NCBI GenBank assembly: GCA_019247755.1
Contig: JAFBAM010000197.1
Coordinates: forward strand, 1 to 9,665
DNA length: 9,665 nucleotides
From: Sphingomonas sp.
GTDB lineage: Bacteria; Pseudomonadota; Alphaproteobacteria; Sphingomonadales; Sphingomonadaceae
Reading direction: 5' to 3'
This document shows positions 1 to 6,798 of this stretch, in pieces (the stretch's first letter is position 1; each line of letters starts with the position of its first letter). The notes below the pieces were generated by a model. That model was not told the origin of the DNA and did no database searches. It saw nothing but the letters and a program-made list of their open reading frames with translations. The position numbers were made by a program, and so were the translations under genes.

Positions 1-358
1 TCGATGAAAAGAGGATGTGCTTCACACCTGCATCGACTGCGCTGCTGAGGAGGCTGTGCGACGCGAGCGTGTTGTTCGCGTAGTATTTAAGCGGCTGCTC
101 GACCGATTCCGGCACCACGATCGAGCCAGCGAAATGCATGATCGCGCCGATCTGCTGTTCGCGCAGCACGCGATCGAGAAACGGCCGGTCGGCGATATTG
201 CCTTCGAAGAAAAGAACTTCTTCTGGCACGACGCGGCGGTGACCGGTGGAGAGATCGTCGATGACCGACACGTTCCAGCCGGCCTCGCGCAAGGCCAGCA
301 CGGCGTGGCTGCCAATGTAGCCAGCGCCGCCCGTCACGAGGACATTCGGCTTACTCAT
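1..358 (-). CDS. galE: UDP-glucose 4-epimerase, N-terminal part (cut by window edge)
   Basis: The enzyme interconverts UDP-glucose and UDP-galactose with bound NAD+ in the cytoplasm and supplies galactose units for surface polysaccharide or the Leloir pathway. About 119 codons are visible, roughly a third of the usual ~330 residues. The start of a Rossmann fold is clear: TGGAGYIGSH (residues 9-18, dinucleotide-binding glycine motif), DDLSTGH (34-40), HFAG (75-78) and YYANN (92-96), and the segment ending FSS leads into the catalytic Ser. The Tyr-x-x-x-Lys pair lies outside the window. The ATG at 358 overlaps the end of the upstream propeller gene by 8 nt, so the two are probably co-transcribed and translationally coupled; a GGAGG lies 11 nt upstream. 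Motifs identify a GalE-type extended SDR firmly. A close relative acting on another UDP-sugar cannot be excluded from the N-terminus alone. Confidence 0.93.
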   Translation of the reverse strand, partial: MSKPNVLVTGGAGYIGSHAVLALREAGWNVSVIDDLSTGHRRVVPEEVLFFEGNIADRPFLDRVLREQQIGAIMHFAGSIVVPESVEQPLKYYANNTLASHSLLSSAVDAGVKHILFSS

Positions 359-3300
359 CCTCGTCTTCACCCTCCTCGCCTTCCTTGGTCACCCCTGGCG
401 GGACACCCATCCCCGGCTCAACCGAGGCCTCCGCCTTGCGTTCCACGGCCGGAAGATGGGCTGCGGCAAGCTTCGCGTTGAGCGCGGGCAGCTCTTTCGA
501 AAGCAGCTGTTCAAGCGCGCCTAGTTCACGGTCCAACCGCACCGATAGATCGGTGAACACGGAATAATCCTGGTCGGTCGGCGCGGCCTCGCTGCCGTCA
601 ACCACGTCGGCGAGCGCGGCCAGCTTGTTGTTGAGCATGATCGGATAGTTGAGCGGGTCTTGCCGGCTCTGGATGCGCACCTGGTAGATGTGACCCTCGA
701 TGGCGGCGAGCTTCTGCTCCAACTCTTCGCCCGTACGGCGAACCGCCGCGTCGCTGGATTTCTTGACCCGGTCCTCGACCTGCTCCCGAACGCCACGGAT
801 CAGCAGCACGGCGTCGTTCGCCTGACTTACCTTTGCCTGGATGCGGCTAGCCAGCTCAAACCTCTTCTGGAGGTCTGCCGGAGTTACGTCCTTCACGCGC
901 GGATCGAGCCGGACTTCGGCCGGCTGCACCTGCGTCTTCCCGTCGACCGTCAGGCGCACCTGATACTGGCCGGGGAGAGCCATCGGCCCACGATTGCGCG
1001 CGGCCCAGAAGATCATGCCCTTGAACTCGGTGAAGCCCGGATAGTGCATGTCCCACGTGTAGCGATTGAGGCCCGCCTTCAGCGCCGGCTTCGGCGCGGG
1101 CTTCGGCCCGTCGTCTTCATCGTCGGCGTCCTCGCCCTCTTTCTTCTTCGGGTCTTCGGGCGCGCCGTTAAACGTCCGCACGACCTTGCCCGAAGGATCG
1201 ACGATTTCAATCGACAGCTTCGACGCGGGCTTGGGCAGATAATAATCGATGATGACGCCAGGATCGACGTCGCGGACCGCCGGCGCCGGGCGGAACAGGT
1301 GCACCGCCTTGTTACCGCTGTTGGCGTCCAGCTGTCGCAGCACGTCGATATTGTCGAGCACCCAGAAGGAGCGCCCGTGGGTACCGATCACCAGGTCGTG
1401 GTCGGTGACCGCAAGGTCGGCTACCTGCGTCACCGGCAGGTTTCGCTGCAGTTTCTGCCAGCTGAGCCCATCGTCGAACGACACCCAGACTCCGCGCTCG
1501 GTGCCGGCGAACAGCAGACCCGGCCGCACCGTGTCTTCACGGACGCTCCGAACGATCTCGTCCTGCGGAATGCCTCTGGTAATCGGCGACCAGGTTTTCC
1601 CGTAGTCTGTCGTTTTGAACAAATACGGCCGCATGTCGTCGAGCAAGAACATGTGCCCGGCAAGGAACGCGGTGCCCGGCCGCGTCGGCGAATCCTCGAT
1701 CGTCGTGATCTTGAGATACTTGGGGAAGCTCTTCGGCGTGACGTCGGCCCAGGTCCGGCCGTTGTCGCGCGTGACGTGCACCAACCCATCGTCAGAGCCC
1801 GCCCAGATCACGTCCTTCTCCAGCCGTGACGGGGTCAGCGCGAAAACCGTGCCGTAGGTCTCGACCCCAGTCTGGTCGAGCGTGATCGGCCCGCCCGAGG
1901 CCGCCAGCGTCGCCGGGTCATGACGCGTCAGGTCGGGGCTGATCTTCTCCCACGACTGGCCGCCATTGCTCGTTCGCCAGACATGCTGGGAGCTCACATA
2001 AAGAACATTCTTGTCCTGCGGGTCGAAGACGATCGGATAGGTCCACTGAAACCGCTCGCCGATGTCGATCGACGAATAGCCCATCGGGTTGTCCGGAACG
2101 ACGTTGATCTGACGCTCCTGGCCGTTCGAGTAATCGAACCGCGTCAGGTTCCCGCCGTAACTGCCGGCATAATAAATGTTCGGATTGAGCGGATCGTTGG
2201 CGATGTAGCCGCTCTCGCCGCCGCCGACCGCAAAGCCATACTGCCCGCCAAGGATGTTCATATGCTTCCAGTCCTTGCTGGGCACGCAGATCGTCGTGTT
2301 GTCCTGCTGGGCGCCGCACACGAGATAGGGGAAGTGGCCGGTCGTGGTGACGCGGTAGATCTGCGCGGTCGGATAATCCTCCCTCGTCCAGCTCGTGCCG
2401 CCGTTGACGCTGACGTTCGCGCCGCCGTCATTGGCCTCGATCATCCGCTGGTTGTCGTTGCCGGCGATCCACAAATCGTGGTTGTCGCCGTGCGGAACCT
2501 TGATCTTGGTTTTGAAGGTCTTGCCGCCATCGTCCGATCGGAAGAACTGGACATTGGTCACGTAGACCCGGTCCTTGACCTTCGGGTCGGCCGTGATGCG
2601 AGTGTAGTAAAATGCGCGTTGCCGGAGGTCGCGCTTCTCGTTGGTCCTGCGCCAGGTCGCGCCTGCATCGTCGGAGACGAACACGCCGCCGTCGCGGTTC
2701 TCGATGATCGCGTAGACGCGATTGCCGTCGACGGGCGAAACGCTGACCCCGATCTTGCCGATCAAACCCGCCGGCATGCCCGGATTGTGCGTCAGCTCGG
2801 TCCAGTGCTCGCCGCCGTCGATGCTCTTGAACAGGCCGCTGCCAGGCCCGCCCGAGCTCATGGCCCAGGGCTTGCGCCACGCCTCCCACAGGGCCGCGTA
2901 GATGACTTTCGGGTTCTTCGGATCGATCGAGATGTCGACAGCGCCGCTCTTCGGGTCGCGATAGAGCACCTTGCGCCAGTTCGTGCCGCCGTCGGTGCTC
3001 TTATAGACCCCGCGGTCCGGACTGTCGCCGCTATACTTGCCGAAGCCCCCAACAAAGACGGTGTTGCAGTTCGTCGGGTCGATGCGGACGCGCGAGAAAT
3101 TCTGCACCTGCTTGAGGCCAAGGCTCTTCCAGGTCTTGCCCGCATCCGTCGATTTGTAGACGCCGTTGCCCGGCATGATGTTGCCGCGAAGCTCTGTCTC
3201 GCCAGTGGTAAAGTAGACCACGTCCGGGTTGGCTTCGCACACGGCGACCCCGCCGACCGCGCTATTGTCCACGTCCTTGTCGGTCATCGGCTTCCAGCTC

Positions 3301-3551
3301 GCGCCGCCGTCCGTCGTCTTCCAGAGGCCACCGCCGACCGCGCCGAAAAAATATTCGTTGGGACGCGCCATGCTTCCCGCTGCTGCAATCGATCGGCCGC
3401 CGCGGTTCGGACCGATATTCCGCCACTTGAGGCCCGTCAGGTAACTCTCGTCGACCGAATAGGGGCGCATCGGGATGTTGTGCTCGACCTGCGCAAGCGC
3501 GGGCCCGGAAGCCAGGAAAGTCGCCATCAACAATGCGGAACGCAGCCTCAT
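351..3551 (-). CDS. Exported Asp-box (BNR/VPS10-like) beta-propeller protein
   Basis: This 1066-residue protein is predicted to be exported. Residues 1-20 form a Sec signal peptide (basic MRLR, hydrophobic core, cleavage after ALA at 20). Eleven Asp boxes of form S/T-x-D/N-x-G-x-x-W/F follow at 79, 134, 185, 243, 293, 339, 381, 527, 594, 647 and 691, as in sortilin/VPS10 and sialidase-type propellers, enough for two propellers. GTHGRSFWVLDN (723-734) closes the repeats. Next come an Ig/FlgD-like strand region (about 775-870) interrupted by an acidic then Pro/Lys-rich linker (801-821), a helical region (about 885-1035), and an acidic tail ending GEDEDE. The family is usually annotated as WD40/YVTN/BNR-like or glycosyl hydrolase, but I see no identifiable catalytic residue set, so the role is unknown. 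The start at 3551 is chosen for its signal peptide and GAGGGGG five bases upstream; the longer reading frame would overlap the divergent M14 gene. Confidence 0.9.
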   Translation of the reverse strand: MRLRSALLMATFLASGPALAQVEHNIPMRPYSVDESYLTGLKWRNIGPNRGGRSIAAAGSMARPNEYFFGAVGGGLWKTTDGGASWKPMTDKDVDNSAVGGVAVCEANPDVVYFTTGETELRGNIMPGNGVYKSTDAGKTWKSLGLKQVQNFSRVRIDPTNCNTVFVGGFGKYSGDSPDRGVYKSTDGGTNWRKVLYRDPKSGAVDISIDPKNPKVIYAALWEAWRKPWAMSSGGPGSGLFKSIDGGEHWTELTHNPGMPAGLIGKIGVSVSPVDGNRVYAIIENRDGGVFVSDDAGATWRRTNEKRDLRQRAFYYTRITADPKVKDRVYVTNVQFFRSDDGGKTFKTKIKVPHGDNHDLWIAGNDNQRMIEANDGGANVSVNGGTSWTREDYPTAQIYRVTTTGHFPYLVCGAQQDNTTICVPSKDWKHMNILGGQYGFAVGGGESGYIANDPLNPNIYYAGSYGGNLTRFDYSNGQERQINVVPDNPMGYSSIDIGERFQWTYPIVFDPQDKNVLYVSSQHVWRTSNGGQSWEKISPDLTRHDPATLAASGGPITLDQTGVETYGTVFALTPSRLEKDVIWAGSDDGLVHVTRDNGRTWADVTPKSFPKYLKITTIEDSPTRPGTAFLAGHMFLLDDMRPYLFKTTDYGKTWSPITRGIPQDEIVRSVREDTVRPGLLFAGTERGVWVSFDDGLSWQKLQRNLPVTQVADLAVTDHDLVIGTHGRSFWVLDNIDVLRQLDANSGNKAVHLFRPAPAVRDVDPGVIIDYYLPKPASKLSIEIVDPSGKVVRTFNGAPEDPKKKEGEDADDEDDGPKPAPKPALKAGLNRYTWDMHYPGFTEFKGMIFWAARNRGPMALPGQYQVRLTVDGKTQVQPAEVRLDPRVKDVTPADLQKRFELASRIQAKVSQANDAVLLIRGVREQVEDRVKKSSDAAVRRTGEELEQKLAAIEGHIYQVRIQSRQDPLNYPIMLNNKLAALADVVDGSEAAPTDQDYSVFTDLSVRLDRELGALEQLLSKELPALNAKLAAAHLPAVERKAEASVEPGMGVPPGVTKEGEEGEDEDE

Positions 3552-3556
3552 CTGAA

Positions 3557-3563
3557 CCCCCTC
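3557..3563 (-). promoter_or_regulatory. Ribosome binding site fixing the propeller protein start
   Basis: GAGGGGG on the minus strand lies five bases before the ATG at 3551. Together with the signal peptide that begins exactly there, it decides between this start and an in-frame ATG 81 codons further upstream. Confidence 0.7.
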
Positions 3564-3581
3564 ACTCCGGCGCAGGCCGCT

Positions 3582-3610
3582 GGCGTAAGAGCGGCTTATG
3601 GCGACGTCAA
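3582..3610 (-). promoter_or_regulatory. Possible promoter of the propeller-galE operon
   Basis: On the minus strand, TTGACG (3605-3610) matches the sigma-70 -35 consensus in five of six bases. A 17-bp spacer separates it from TACGCC (3582-3587), a poor -10 box. Transcription would begin about 25 bases before the start codon. The -35 is convincing and the -10 is not, so this is tentative. Confidence 0.3.
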
Positions 3611-3632
3611 ACTGTGACTGCGGAGCTTCGGT

Positions 3633-3661
3633 TTGCCTGATCAGGCCCTCGGCACTATCAG
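3633..3661 (+). promoter_or_regulatory. Possible sigma-70 promoter of the M14 peptidase-gpmA operon
   Basis: TTGCCT (3633-3638) and TATCAG (3656-3661) each match the sigma-70 hexamers at four of six bases and are exactly 17 bp apart. The predicted transcript would start near 3668, giving a leader of about 30 bases with its own ribosome binding site. A 12-bp palindrome covers the -35 end and the spacer. Confidence 0.4.
3635..3646. repeat. 12-bp perfect palindrome in the divergent promoter region
   Basis: GCCTGATCAGGC reads the same on both strands. It overlaps the end of the proposed rightward -35 box and most of the first half of the spacer, and lies about 25 bp upstream of the leftward -35. 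That is a suitable position for a dimeric regulator controlling either gene, but no regulator is named by the sequence and chance is possible. Confidence 0.35.
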
Positions 3662-3698
3662 CCGCCAGCAACAGCGGGTTCAGCGTTAGAAGGTTCGA

Positions 3699-4865
3699 AT
3701 GTCCCTGATCATTTCCAGCTCGTTCGATGCGGGCAACATTCGCGTCGTCCGCCAGGATGACACCAGTGCCGACCTGGAAATCGTCCATGACCACATGAGC
3801 GATTTCTACCAGTGGTTCTACTTCCGCGTCGCCGGCGGCGCCGGTCGCGAGCTGACGCTGAGGCTCACCAATTGCGCGGGCGCGGCCTATCCCAATGGCT
3901 GGCCCGACTACAAAGCGGTGATGAGCCTCGACCGCGAGGAATGGGTGCGCGTCTCGGAGACGAGCTTTGCGAATGGCACCTTAGCCATCAAGCTGACCCC
4001 GCCGCAGGATCCGGTCTGGATCGCTTACTTCGCGCCTTACTCGATGGAGCGGCATCACGACCTCGTCACGCAGACCGCGGCACTCGATGGCGTCGACTAT
4101 CGATCGCTGGGCAAGAGCCTCGACGGCCAGGACATTGATTGCCTGACCATCGGCGAAGGCGCGCTGAGCGTCTGGCTCTACGCACGCCAACATCCGGGCG
4201 AGACGATGGCCGAGTGGTGGGTGGAAGGGGCGCTCGAGAAGCTGACCGACGAGGACGATCCCATCGCCCGCGTGCTGCGCAAGGAATGCACCTTCCGGAT
4301 CGTTCCCAACATGAATCCCGATGGCTCCCGCCGCGGGCACCTCCGCACCAATGCCGTCGGCGTGAACCTCAATCGCGAATGGCACGCGCCTTCGGCCGAG
4401 AAGAGCCCCGAGGTCCTGTCAGTCCGCAATGCGATGGACCAGAACCCGCCCGACTTCGCGATGGACGTCCACGGCGACGAGGCGATCCCCGCCAACTTCC
4501 TTGCAGGCTTCGAAGGCATCCCTTCCCACACCGACCGCCAGCAGAAGCTATTCGAGCTGTTCGGCGAGACGCTCGAGCGTCTCTCGCCCGACTTCCAGCG
4601 CAGCAAAGGTTACGAAGTCGCCGCTCGCGGCCAGGCCAATATGTCGATGTCCACGACCCAGCTCGCCGAGCGCTACGGCTGCGTGTCGATGACGCTCGAA
4701 ATGCCGTTCAAGGACAATTTCGACCTGCCCGACGAGGTTTACGGCTGGTCGCCGCAGCGCTCGAAATATCTGGCTTACTCTTGCCTCGATGCACTGCACG
4801 CGATCCTGCCCGAGCTGAAGGCCGCCAAGACCCAGAAGAAGACCCGCGAGAAGGTCGAGGCCTGA
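3699..4865 (+). CDS. M14 family zinc carboxypeptidase, cytosolic carboxypeptidase (AGBL/CCP)-like
   Basis: This 388-residue enzyme has the two-part layout of cytosolic carboxypeptidases: an N-terminal beta-sandwich domain (about 1-125, with DFYQWFYFRV at 35-44 and the Y-P-N-G-W-P-D-Y stretch at 64-71), then the M14 catalytic domain. Zinc ligands are H165 and E168 in HPGET and H258 in DVHGDE. N225-R226 in NLNREW is the expected C-terminal carboxylate-binding pair, preceded by NMNPDG (204-209), and E334 in TLEMPF is the likely catalytic glutamate. Eukaryotic relatives trim glutamates from tubulin and other proteins; the bacterial substrate is unknown. There is no signal peptide, so it should be cytoplasmic. 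The start at 3699 is supported by AGAAGG five bases upstream. Its TGA overlaps the gpmA start by one base (TGATG), indicating one operon. The family call is firm; the substrate is open. Confidence 0.93.
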   Translation: MSLIISSSFDAGNIRVVRQDDTSADLEIVHDHMSDFYQWFYFRVAGGAGRELTLRLTNCAGAAYPNGWPDYKAVMSLDREEWVRVSETSFANGTLAIKLTPPQDPVWIAYFAPYSMERHHDLVTQTAALDGVDYRSLGKSLDGQDIDCLTIGEGALSVWLYARQHPGETMAEWWVEGALEKLTDEDDPIARVLRKECTFRIVPNMNPDGSRRGHLRTNAVGVNLNREWHAPSAEKSPEVLSVRNAMDQNPPDFAMDVHGDEAIPANFLAGFEGIPSHTDRQQKLFELFGETLERLSPDFQRSKGYEVAARGQANMSMSTTQLAERYGCVSMTLEMPFKDNFDLPDEVYGWSPQRSKYLAYSCLDALHAILPELKAAKTQKKTREKVEA

Positions 4866-5551
4866 TGCCGACCTTAGTCCTGCTGCGGCACGGCCAGTCG
4901 CAGTGGAACCTCGAAAACCGTTTCACCGGCTGGTGGGACGTCGACCTCAGCGATCGGGGGATCGCGGAAGCGCGTGCCGCTGGCAAGCTGATCCGCGACA
5001 AGGGCGTCGACTTCGACTGCTGCTTCACCAGCGTCCTGACCCGCGCCATCCGGACCCTGCATCTCGTCCTGCACGAGATGGACCGGCTATGGCTCCCGGT
5101 CACGAAGGACTGGCGCCTGAACGAGCGCCACTATGGTGCGCTGACAGGGCTCAACAAGCAGGAGATGATCGACAAGGTCGGGGCCGAACAGGTCAAGATC
5201 TGGCGCCGCTCCTTCGACATCCCGCCCCCGCCGCTGGATGCGGGCAGCGACTATGACGTCAGCGGCGATCGCCGGTATGCCGGGATCGAGGTTCCGCAGA
5301 CCGAGAGCCTCAAGGACACGATCGCCCGGGCGGTGCCCTATTACGAAAGCGAAATCGCGCCTGCACTAACAGCGGGCAAGCGCGTCCTCGTCGCAGCCCA
5401 CGGCAACTCGCTCCGTGGCATCATCAAATATCTGTCGAACATCGGCGATGATGAGATCGTCGGCCTCGAGATCCCGACCGGCAAGCCGATCGTCTACGAC
5501 CTCGCCGACGATTTGTCGGTGATTCGCCGCTATTATCTCGAAGAAGCTTAG
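4865..5551 (+). CDS. gpmA: 2,3-bisphosphoglycerate-dependent phosphoglycerate mutase
   Basis: The enzyme interconverts 3- and 2-phosphoglycerate in glycolysis and gluconeogenesis through a phosphohistidine. The protein is 228 residues, the usual size for dPGM. The phospho-accepting H9 lies in LLRHGQSQWN, followed by the dPGM-specific stretch NRFTGWWDVDLSDRG (18-32). R60 (TSVLTRAIRT), acid/base E87 in LNERHYGALTG, and the second histidine H179 in AAHGNSLR complete the active site. The NERHYG and FTGWWDVDL segments favour true GpmA over a general histidine phosphatase. The start at 4865 shares one base with the stop of the M14 peptidase gene; GAGG four bases before the ATG inside that gene serves as ribosome binding site. 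The last four bases overlap the stop of the converging diguanylate cyclase gene. Confidence 0.97.
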   Translation: MPTLVLLRHGQSQWNLENRFTGWWDVDLSDRGIAEARAAGKLIRDKGVDFDCCFTSVLTRAIRTLHLVLHEMDRLWLPVTKDWRLNERHYGALTGLNKQEMIDKVGAEQVKIWRRSFDIPPPPLDAGSDYDVSGDRRYAGIEVPQTESLKDTIARAVPYYESEIAPALTAGKRVLVAAHGNSLRGIIKYLSNIGDDEIVGLEIPTGKPIVYDLADDLSVIRRYYLEEA

Positions 5552-6135
5552 GCCGCGGCCTTCCGCCGGTACATCGCCTCGTCGGCGCGCTCCATGACTG
5601 CTTCGGCCGTGTCGAGCGCATCGATCATTCCGACGCCGATCGCCACGCTGAGCGGCAGCGTCTCGCCGTCGTGCGTGAACTCGCAGGCCGAGATCTGATC
5701 GATAAGCCGAGCCGCGGTTTCCTGGGCGCTGCCCTCGTCGGCGCATTCCAGCAGGATGCCGAACTCGTCGCCGCCGATTCGCGCCACCACGTCGCTGTGG
5801 CGAACGCCCTTCGACAACAGGTCGGCAATCTGCACCAGGGCTTCATCCCCGGCACGGTGCCCGAATGTGTCATTGATCATTTTCAGGCCGTCGACGTCGA
5901 CGAACAGCATCGCCCCGTTCAGCGCGTACCGGTCGACCCTGGCGATCAACCGTTCGAGCTCACGCATGAACCCGCGGCGGTTGGGTACGTCGATTAGCGA
6001 ATCCTGGTGCGCCAGCTGGTCAAGCTGCTCGACGCGCTCCTGCAGGCGCGCGACCTTGCCCCTCAGTAAACTGATCTCTTCAATCAGCCGTTCACGATCT
6101 TCGACGTCAATGACGTCGGTCACTTGATCAGACAT
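5548..6135 (-). CDS. Small diguanylate cyclase: coiled coil plus GGDEF domain
   Basis: This predicted cytoplasmic enzyme makes c-di-GMP from two GTP. With the chosen start it has 195 residues and no signal peptide, membrane segment or sensory domain. Residues 11-42 form a short coiled coil with unbroken heptad spacing (L17, I21, L24, V28, L31, V35, L38), which should dimerise the catalytic domain. The GGDEF domain has metal ligands D80 and E124, base-contacting N88 and D97, the intact GGDEF motif (121-125), and a product-inhibition I-site R-H-S-D (112-115) five residues before it, so it looks active and feedback-inhibited. The usual DxLTGLxNRR opening is altered to DSLIDVPNRR (45-54). The start at 6135 is preceded by a modest CGGGG; in-frame ATGs at 6243, 6225 and 6216 would add a basic, featureless leader, so the start is the weak point. 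Confidence 0.9.
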   Translation of the reverse strand: MSDQVTDVIDVEDRERLIEEISLLRGKVARLQERVEQLDQLAHQDSLIDVPNRRGFMRELERLIARVDRYALNGAMLFVDVDGLKMINDTFGHRAGDEALVQIADLLSKGVRHSDVVARIGGDEFGILLECADEGSAQETAARLIDQISACEFTHDGETLPLSVAIGVGMIDALDTAEAVMERADEAMYRRKAAA

Positions 6136-6315
6136 TTGCCCCGAGCCCTCGCTCTTGCCTGTTCGACTTCCATAGCGCGATTCTACTGCCCTGAAAATGC
6201 GGGAACTTTTACACATTCGATTCATAACGCGATTCGTGTGCACAAAGCTCCGATTGCCTAGGCAGAATCGGCCCCCTAAACGAGCGGCATCCTACAACTG
6301 GTTCAAGGCGGGACG
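6136..6315. promoter_or_regulatory. Divergent intergenic region between the cyclase gene and purE
   Basis: This 180-bp gap must hold promoters for both directions unless the cyclase starts further upstream. It is less GC-rich than its surroundings around 6190-6235, the likeliest promoter area, where CATAAC (6223-6228) could be a rightward -10. I could not find a -35/-10 pair good enough to call. A palindromic element lies at 6250-6271. No purine riboswitch-like structure is evident. Confidence 0.5.
6250..6271. repeat. Nested inverted repeat upstream of purE
   Basis: CCGATT (6250-6255) and AATCGG (6266-6271) are inverted copies. They enclose the 8-bp palindrome GCCTAGGC (6256-6263), which extends to 10 bp as TGCCTAGGCA (6255-6264). 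The nested arrangement lies 45 bp before the purE start, and could be an operator for purine control or a small leader hairpin. The two levels are offset by two bases, so it is not one perfect dyad. Function is inferred from position only. Confidence 0.4.
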
Positions 6316-6798
6316 ATGACGAAGCCGCTGGTCGGCATCATCATGGGTAGCAAGTCCGATTGGGAAACGATGCGTCATGCCGCCGAGACGCTCGACCAGC
6401 TGGGCGTGGCGCACGAGACCAAGGTCGTCTCCGCGCATCGGACCCCCAAGCGGCTCTACGATTATGCCCATTCGGCGAAAGAGCGCGGGTTGAAGGTCGT
6501 GATCGCCGGCGCAGGCGGGGCGGCCCACCTGCCGGGCATGACCGCATCGATGACGTCGCTGCCGGTGCTCGGCGTCCCGATCGAGACCCAGGCGCTGAAA
6601 GGCATGGATAGCCTGCTGTCGATCGTCCAGATGCCGGCCGGCATTCCGGTGGGCACGCTGGCGATCGGAAAGTCCGGCGCCATCAACTCGGCGCTGCTCG
6701 CTGCCGCCATGCTCGCAACGCAGGACGAAGCGCTGGCTGGGCGGCTCGAGGCCTGGCGCGAAGCGCAGACCGGCTCGGTGGTCGAAGCGCCCGAATGA
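6316..6798 (+). CDS. purE: N5-carboxyaminoimidazole ribonucleotide mutase
   Basis: Class I PurE moves the carboxyl group of N5-CAIR to give CAIR in de novo purine synthesis, right after the PurK step. The protein has 160 residues, normal for the class. Motifs in order: GSKSDWE (11-17, phosphate and substrate binding), SAHRTP (39-44, with H41 matching the catalytic histidine, His45 in the E. coli enzyme), GAGGAAHLPGM (65-75), and MPAGIPVGTLAIGK (106-119). The presence of PurK next door fits the bacterial N5-CAIR mutase route rather than direct carboxylation. AAGG seven bases before the ATG is the ribosome binding site. The stop overlaps the purK start by four bases (ATGA), so the two form one coupled transcript. 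Confidence 0.97.
   Translation: MTKPLVGIIMGSKSDWETMRHAAETLDQLGVAHETKVVSAHRTPKRLYDYAHSAKERGLKVVIAGAGGAAHLPGMTASMTSLPVLGVPIETQALKGMDSLLSIVQMPAGIPVGTLAIGKSGAINSALLAAAMLATQDEALAGRLEAWREAQTGSVVEAPE

Noticed and set aside
17..481. 154-codon plus-strand open frame near the left edge
   Set aside because: It is antisense to galE and the end of the propeller gene, and shows no motifs.
660..1829. 389-codon plus-strand open frame opposite the C-terminal half of the propeller gene
   Set aside because: Same reasoning: antisense shadow, Arg-rich, no family features.
1920..3617. 565-codon open frame on the plus strand opposite the propeller gene
   Set aside because: It runs antisense to a gene with eleven clear Asp boxes and a signal peptide. 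Its translation is rich in Arg, Ala, Val and Asp without recognisable motifs, as expected for an antisense frame in GC-rich DNA.
3552..3794. N-terminal extension of the propeller protein to an ATG at 3794
   Set aside because: The 81 extra residues would precede a perfect signal peptide and overlap the start of the divergent M14 gene. The start at 3551 has its own strong ribosome binding site.
4139..4864. Upstream 242-codon extension of the gpmA frame, as a fusion
   Set aside because: It overlaps the M14 catalytic domain in another frame and is Arg/Pro-rich without motifs. The gpmA product is full length from 4865.
6202..6228. General-stress (EcfG-type) promoter beginning with GGAAC upstream of purE
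   Set aside because: No CGTT-like -10 element follows at 16-18 bases; the sequence there is ATAACG.
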